A stretch of 64,000 nt of DNA from Blastomyces gilchristii SLH14081. Taxonomy: Eukaryota > Ascomycota > Eurotiomycetes > Onygenales > Ajellomycetaceae. Numbering within the stretch: position 1 is the first letter of the stretch; every line of letters begins with the position of its first letter. Of the stretch, positions 58,195 through 64,000 are shown piece by piece. The stretch lies in assembly GCF_000003855.2 (NCBI RefSeq), contig NW_003101663.1:609312-673311 (forward strand). The letters are read 5' to 3'. The notes beneath the pieces are model-generated. The model worked only from the letters and a program-made list of their open reading frames with translations. It was not told the DNA's origin and did not search any database. The translations under genes were made by a program, and so were the position numbers.

Positions 58195-58440
58195 AGAAAA
58201 AACTCCATGCCCAGGCAAATGCCATGTATGAAATGCAAACAGATGAGATGTGAGAAAGAAAATGAGAGCAGTGAATCAGATTCAAAGAAGTTCACTCTCT
58301 ATTTAAAAGAAGAATAAAAGAGAGAGTTGATCATCATCAGAGTTATACAATGATAATAGAAATCATATAACAACATAGTGATATAACAATATAGTGATAT
58401 AATAATACAGTGATATAATAATAGATGTCATACAATTAAT
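58195..58440 (+). other. E leader: possible Cys-motif remnant and a 16-bp minisatellite
   Basis: 58200-58320 reads MPRQMPCMKCKQMRCEKENE, a CxxCxxxxC cluster followed by an acidic Ser-rich run. It stayed relatively GC-rich and may be part of a Gag-linked or unrelated zinc-binding protein. At about 58370-58425 the unit ACAATATAGTGATATA is repeated three times with small changes. Confidence 0.35.
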
Positions 58441-58469
58441 GAGAAATCACTGAAATGAATATCTTTTCT

Positions 58470-59900
58470 AGTTAATACAAATAACACTCTTCTCTGCTAT
58501 CTGAATCAGAAGATATGCAGAACCTTCTAGAGAGTTTACTTAAAGCAGTAAGAAAAGTAATTAAGACTGCTGAACTGAAATTGAAACTCTGTATATATAC
58601 AAGAATTCTAAATAAGATCAAGACCTTGCATACACAGTGACAGACTGAGATAGAAGTTAAACAATAATTGACATTCACTGCAGATCAAGTATTCACTATG
58701 AAGAGCTTCACTGATACAATCATCATTATTAATAAGAATAGAGAAAACCAGATCTTAGATCTGCAGTGAGAGATTGAATATTTACACAGATAGATGACTA
58801 CACTGAACCTGAAGATCTCATCATAATTATTCACAATCTCTTCAGAAGTGTACATGTCATCAGAGACTGCTGTGCAGAATGAGAATCTGAGTATGAAATA
58901 TATCAAGTCAGAAGATCTGCTGAAGTCACTAAGCTTTAATAATAACTGAAAAAATAATGCTGTAATCAGCTGACTAAGTCAGATACAATCATATTATCAG
59001 ATTGAATATGAACTCACAGATAGAAAGTCAACAAAATTTTAATAAGTCTTAAGATCTGTTATATTTCTACATGAAAAAGCAAAGTTATTATGAATGACTA
59101 ATGAAAAGATGAATCTCACAGACTTGAAGTGATATTCATGCTTATAAACATGAAATGAGTTTTTCAAATGAATCTTGTACAACTTTGAGAAAGTGAATAT
59201 ATAAGATAAGTGTTATAAACACTTCACTGAGTGTAGATAAGTGAGTAATCTTACATCATACTTCACATACTTCAGTTTATACTATCTCACATTGAATGAA
59301 GAGCTTTCAACATCTTTCTATTTACAGATCTTCATTCATGGTCTTACACTCAAGTTAAGAGCAGAATGGAAATGCTTAATCTCACAGTCAGGCACAGTGA
59401 AGAAAGTATATAATATTCTTATCATACAGAAATAAGCAAGTCAATTACAACAGAAAATACTGTAATTGAGTATATCTCAGCAGAGAACAGATAATCAGAC
59501 TTCTACAACACAAGTCACACACTCAGATACAATAAATCTAGATCTGAATGTCATTACTAAAGCACTGAATTCTCTGAAAAAGAAATTCTCTGAGTGAAAA
59601 TCTTGATATTGTAAGTATTGAGCTTGCTTTAACTACAGATGTCAAAATCATGATACAAAAGATTACACTCAGTGTACACAGTCAAGAGAAGCAAGAGAGT
59701 TAAAAAACTCATAGAATCAGTGAGCTTAAAGACACTCACTGATATTCTATAAAAAGTCTTCAAAGTGAAAGAGATATCTGTGTTAGATGATTCTCTGAAT
59801 TCTGTGAATATTAAGAGAAAGCAGACTTCTGACTGAGATGCAGGTGAGAATAAAGTGAACACTCATCTCAATGTCTTAAGACCTGAAATGTTAATGTATA
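58470..59900 (+). pseudogene. E gag
   Basis: The capsid part has an open stretch at 59241-59435 (NLTSYFTYFSLYYLTLNEEL then FIHGLTLKLRAEWKC), matching the retrotransposon Gag pattern of a helix followed by GLxxxLRxE. A damaged zinc knuckle at 59607-59670 reads CKYWACFNYRCQNHDTKDY. The acidic N-terminal part has many stops. Gag would package the element RNA. Confidence 0.65.
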
Positions 59901-59929
59901 AGAAGTACTTGAATAAGAATCAAGAGATG

Positions 59930-62900
59930 ACTGTAAAAGTGTTAGCAGATATAGAAGCTTCTATATAATATATTAATAATTATATAATCTGAAGATTGAA
60001 AGAGATCTGCTGAGTGAAGAATCTCTGATATATAAGATTATCTGATAATTAATATTTAATATCATCTGTAAGAGTAAGAGTTCTCTTGCACTTTAGAAAA
60101 TGATCTTGTTATATTTAAGTGTAAGAGCTGTAGAACATGAAATATGATCTTATTCTCAGACTTAATTAATTTCAAAGCTTCAATCTGCAGATTCAATGAT
60201 ATACATGTCATATACAGTTGACTGATAGAAAGAAAACAGTTCATACAATTCTATTAAATGATATGAGAAGAACATTTCACATCTCTGATATAGAAGAATT
60301 AAATCTGCTTACACATTAATAAGTAAAGAGAACAATTTATAAGACCTCATCTGAAAGTATTCTGTATGTTATACAGAACCTGAAAGTGAAGAAAATCAAG
60401 ATAAAAGATATGTGAGAGAACAAGTGTATGAAGAAGCTTCTGAAGAAGTATAAGAAGATCTTTCAAACAGATCTTTCATCAGAATTGCTGCCAGAACAAG
60501 AATTCATACATGAGATTGACACAGAGAATGTAAAATCAGTCAATCAGAATGTATATTCTCTGTCATAAACATATCTTGAAGAACAGAAGTATCAGATCAC
60601 TGATCTTCTAGAATATAATCTCATACAACTCTTATCAAGTGTGTGAGGCTTTTCAGTTCTATTTGTGAAAAAGACAGATGAGAAGTGACAGATATATATT
60701 AATTATCAAGCACTTAACAAGCTTACAATCAAGAATGAATATTCACTGTTATGAATTCAACAACAGTTGAATACAGTCAGAAATGTCTGATATCTATCAA
60801 AGATTAATCTTCTCTCAGAATACTGACAGATTCATGTAGATGAACTGTCAGTTCTGTGAACCACATTTAATATATAATGAGAGAGTTTAAATTCCTGACA
60901 ATGTCATTCAGTCTGATAAATATACTCATCATCTTTTAAACAATGATGAATATAATTCTTTATAAACAGAATGAAACCTCATATCTTATATATCTCAATG
61001 ACATTCTAGTCTTTTCAAACTCATATAACAAATATCTGAAGCATCTTAATGAAGTGCTTATAACTCTGACAGAGTATAAGCTCTACATTAAATCAATTAA
61101 GTGTGTGTTTAAAATGAAAGAGTTGAAGTTCATAGAATATGTAGTGAGTAATGACTGTATACATCTCATTCTGAAGAAATTGAATGTTATAGTGAATTGA
61201 TCACAGCTGAGAAATGTATATTATATATAACAGTTTCTTGAGTTAGTCTCATATTACTGCAGATTCATCAAGAATTTCACATAAATATCAGCATCACTCT
61301 CAGATCTCTTAAGAGAAACAGATGCAAATCTGTGAAAGAAGAAGTTTTATTCAATTATCTGAAATGCTGTGTATGAAGAGACTTTTCTCATACTGAGAAA
61401 ATATGTAATAATATTCTCAGTGCTTATTCAATCAGATTGTAATAATTCTTTCTATATTAAGACAGATGCATCTGAATGAGCTATCAGAGACACTCTTCTA
61501 CAGATGAGTAAGAACAGCAAGCTGCACTTGATAGCATATAATGATAGAAAACTATCAGATATTGAGCTCAATTACTTAGTATATGAAAAGAAATTGCTAC
61601 CAATCAAGCATACACTGATGTTATGAGATAGATATATCAACAACAGGCATATAACAACAGTGATTATAAATTATAAAAGTTTCATCTATCTATAATTAAT
61701 AATAAAATCTTTTAAACACTTAGTACATTGAATCTCAGAGTTTTAAGTGTATAATCTTCATATCAAATACTGAAAGAAATTGAACATGATGATGTCTGAT
61801 GTAATCAGTTACAGATTTAATTTCATAGATGAGAATTCTACAAATCAGACATAAGAGACATTCATGTTAAACACACTGAGAGAATATAAGGAATCAGAAT
61901 AAGTGAATATTATCATCTCTCACTTGAAGAATGATAAGATATTGAATGATAAGTATTTTATAAGAGTAGTAGAAGAGATACTTCTGAACTTCAAGCTGAG
62001 AAAATTGAAAAATGACATTGTGCTTTACTGTAATCTAGAATACACAGAAGCTCTCTATCTAGAATCTTTATTTAGATGTGACTTGATAACTCATATGCAC
62101 AAGGAATTCAGTCACTTAGAAAGCTCTGAACTCATAAGTGTACTTAAATCAAGAGTATACTGGTCAAGCATGGCTGAAGATATCTAGATGTATACTTACA
62201 AGTGTCTGAATTATCAGGTCATGAAAGAATCTAAGAAAGAATTAGAACATGAGAAAGTATAATATCAGATAAAGTGTATAATACAATTGTTCAAACAATG
62301 AGAGATGAATCTCATAGACATATTATCACAGATGTCAAATGAAAATCAATGAATAATCACTGCTATAGATTACACTACTGACTGGTCAGTTATAAAAGCA
62401 GTTTCAGAGATGATAGAGAAGATGATGACAAAGTTTCTATATAATAAGATCTATATCAACTATGAGATGCTGTATGAGATTCTAACTGATAACAGTACAA
62501 ATCTCATAGAAGAAGTGATGAGGCATTTCATAAGTCAGTTACAGACAAGACATTGTAGAACAACATCATATCATTTATGAATGAATGAGAAGATGAAATA
62601 CTTGAATGAAATCTTGAGCAATATGCTGATAAAATATCTAGTGAGCAAGTCTATAAGACTATGAGATGAATATCTCAGACAGGTGCTATTGATCACGCAG
62701 ATTTGACAGCATGCAGTCTTCAAGTATTTATCATTCTATCTATTGTATGAATTGCATCCGCGCATCCTGAAGAATGCTTCAGAAAAGATGAGGAAGAGAA
62801 CAGCAGTTACAGACACAGCAGAAACAGCAGTTGCAGATACAGCAGAAATAGCAGTTTCAGACATAACAGTTATGAATACAGAATCAAGATTGAAAGAGAT

Positions 62901-63230
62901 CAGTCATGCATGTGCAAAAGCTAACAAGTTACTTCTGAACTGAGCAATTCAATTGAAAAGAATACAAGACTTACTAGTTAAGAAATCAAGTCTCAAGATG
63001 AGAACATGAGTTCTTATACATAATGAGAGTTCTGAGAAGTTCCAACCTAGGTAATTTGAGTCATATAAAATACTCAAATTACATTCTCTGAGAATGTACA
63101 CATTGAAAGAATCAGAGGAACAGATCTTATACAACTTAATAAATAATTCATAACTTATGAAAGTAAAGATACAAGATCTGAGTAGATTATAATTATTCAC
63201 AGCACTATCATCAGTGTTGAAAAAGAAGAG
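59930..63230 (+). pseudogene. E pol: protease, RT, RNase H, integrase
   Basis: Protease is near 59940-59985 (LADIEASI, family LxDTGAS, with Gly to Glu). RT spans 60560-61200: YQITDLLEYNLIQLL, SVLFVKKTDEK, YINYQALNKLTIKNEYSLL, and the active site YLND at 60991-61002 followed by ILVFSNSYNKYLKHL. RNase H is about 61400-61760. The integrase zinc-binding part is open at 61903-62187 (HMHKEFSHLESSELI, then CLNYQ). The tail around 63030-63180 (SSEKFQPRWFE-type, ESYKILKLHSLRMYTL) matches the Gypsy GPY/F-like end. Stops interrupt all parts. Confidence 0.78.
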
Positions 63231-64000
63231 ACTTATAATTAAAAAGTCTTACAAAGTAAGAGAAATCATAGATACTTACAAATCAGATAATCTCACTTAT
63301 TTCAATCTTTTTATAATTATAAGAAGAGAATGAGAAGAAATGAAGAAATCAGATAAATATCATACTTCAATAAGTGATGAGACTGTAGTCAGTTATATAA
63401 TAACATGCTGCAGATAGCAGATATAACATAGTAAAAAGCAGTCTCAAAGTAGCAGACTTGTATATGAGTCAGATCACAGAAGAAAAAGAAATTCAGAGTT
63501 GAATTTAACTGTTTCTATCAGTTCAATTGCAGAGATTACAGAGAATAAACTATCTGAAACATTTATAAATACATGAGACTAAGTTATCTTAACTTCTGAG
63601 AATGCTCAGAGATTGAGTGAGATTAGTTTCAATAAGCTGTTCACTGTAGTGATCTGAGTGAGTGAAGAGAGACAGTATAATGTATGAGACAGAATTACAA
63701 AAGATAAAAGCTGCTGAACCTAGTCACTGAATGCTGTATTATATAGAGATTGTGTAAGAGTAGTGACTAGCAGATAAAGAAAAAGTGTAAGAAAAGAAAA
63801 GAGATAATAGATTGATTATCAATTATAAAAGTCAGCTGTAAAAGATAAATGATTATTATATACATCTCATTCATTTTCATACATCACATATTTAATCTAT
63901 TTCCAACATCACATCATCTGAAAAACATCAAAAACAAAGAAAATCTCAAAACTTGAGATCTGCAAGAAATTCAAGAGCTGTAAGTCACTCTCACAACAAC
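63231..64000 (+). other. 3' flank of element E
   Basis: AT-rich DNA after pol with no recognised domain. It probably contains the 3' untranslated region and possibly the LTR of E, but no repeat partner is in the window. Confidence 0.35.

Larger units (their letters stand above)
57991..64000 (+). mobile_element. Ty3/Gypsy element E, plus strand, open at the right edge
   Basis: Gag, protease, RT, RNase H and integrase in Gypsy order, a different family from A, B and C by its motifs. No LTR pair can be shown because the right end is outside the window. 57991-58190 and the DNA after 63231 are the probable flanks or LTR regions. Confidence 0.75.

Noticed and set aside
1..64000. Mitochondrial or bacterial origin because of very high AT content
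   Set aside because: Spliceosomal introns, chromoviruses, Pol III boxes and paired mutated and unmutated repeat copies point to mutated fungal nuclear DNA.

Overview
The window is fungal nuclear DNA, most likely from a filamentous ascomycete (Pezizomycotina). The reasons are: two short spliceosomal introns of 55 and 57 bp with CTGAC-type branch sites in the only host-like gene; Ty3/Gypsy chromoviruses, Ty1/copia elements and a Tad-like LINE; and long AT-rich tracts in which every retroelement reading frame is riddled with C-to-T and G-to-A changes, as left by repeat-induced point mutation (RIP) or a similar process. A Eurotiomycete is my guess from the remembered look of the two host gene families; the genus cannot be read from the sequence.

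Layout. 200-6985: a Gypsy chromovirus (family A, copy A1, minus strand) split by a 1072-bp inserted element at 926-1997. That insert has a tRNA-like head, a GC-rich body with strong hairpins and a LINE-derived 3' end, and is flanked by a 12-bp target duplication, so it is a large SINE. 6986-11530: copia element F (minus), cut by A1 and by a 5'-truncated LINE with a 15-bp duplication. 11531-14706: the only GC-normal island, with a MITE-like repeat, a protein-kinase-like pseudogene and, convergent to it, a PD-(D/E)XK nuclease-like pseudogene. 14707-30141: long terminal repeat D1 of a copia element, split by chromovirus B1, which is itself split by a second copy of the same family (B2); the four 258-bp LTRs and both 5-bp duplications are visible. 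30142-39388: Gypsy element C (minus), whose flanks do not match. 39389-40959: copia D2. 41664-49811: a full-length Tad-like LINE (minus) with a 13-bp duplication, carrying a 506-bp hAT-like MITE in its 5' leader. 49825-52834: unassigned DNA, a microsatellite, remnants of a Cys-rich coding region and more 506-bp MITEs. 52835-57842: Gypsy A2, which lacks the SINE and so gives its empty site. 57991-64000: Gypsy E (plus), running off the end.

How the parts fit. The SINE shares about 320 bp of 3' end, two terminal hairpins and an AAT-repeat tail with the LINE, so the LINE machinery very probably mobilised it. Order of events from nesting: F, then A1 and the LINE fragment, then the SINE into A1; D1, then B1, then B2; the LINE, then its MITE. 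No retroelement frame looks intact. In all seven reverse transcriptases where the active-site box is readable, the first catalytic Asp is Asn. Comparison of repeat copies suggests that the mutating process hits C before G or C more than C before A, which differs from classical Neurospora RIP.
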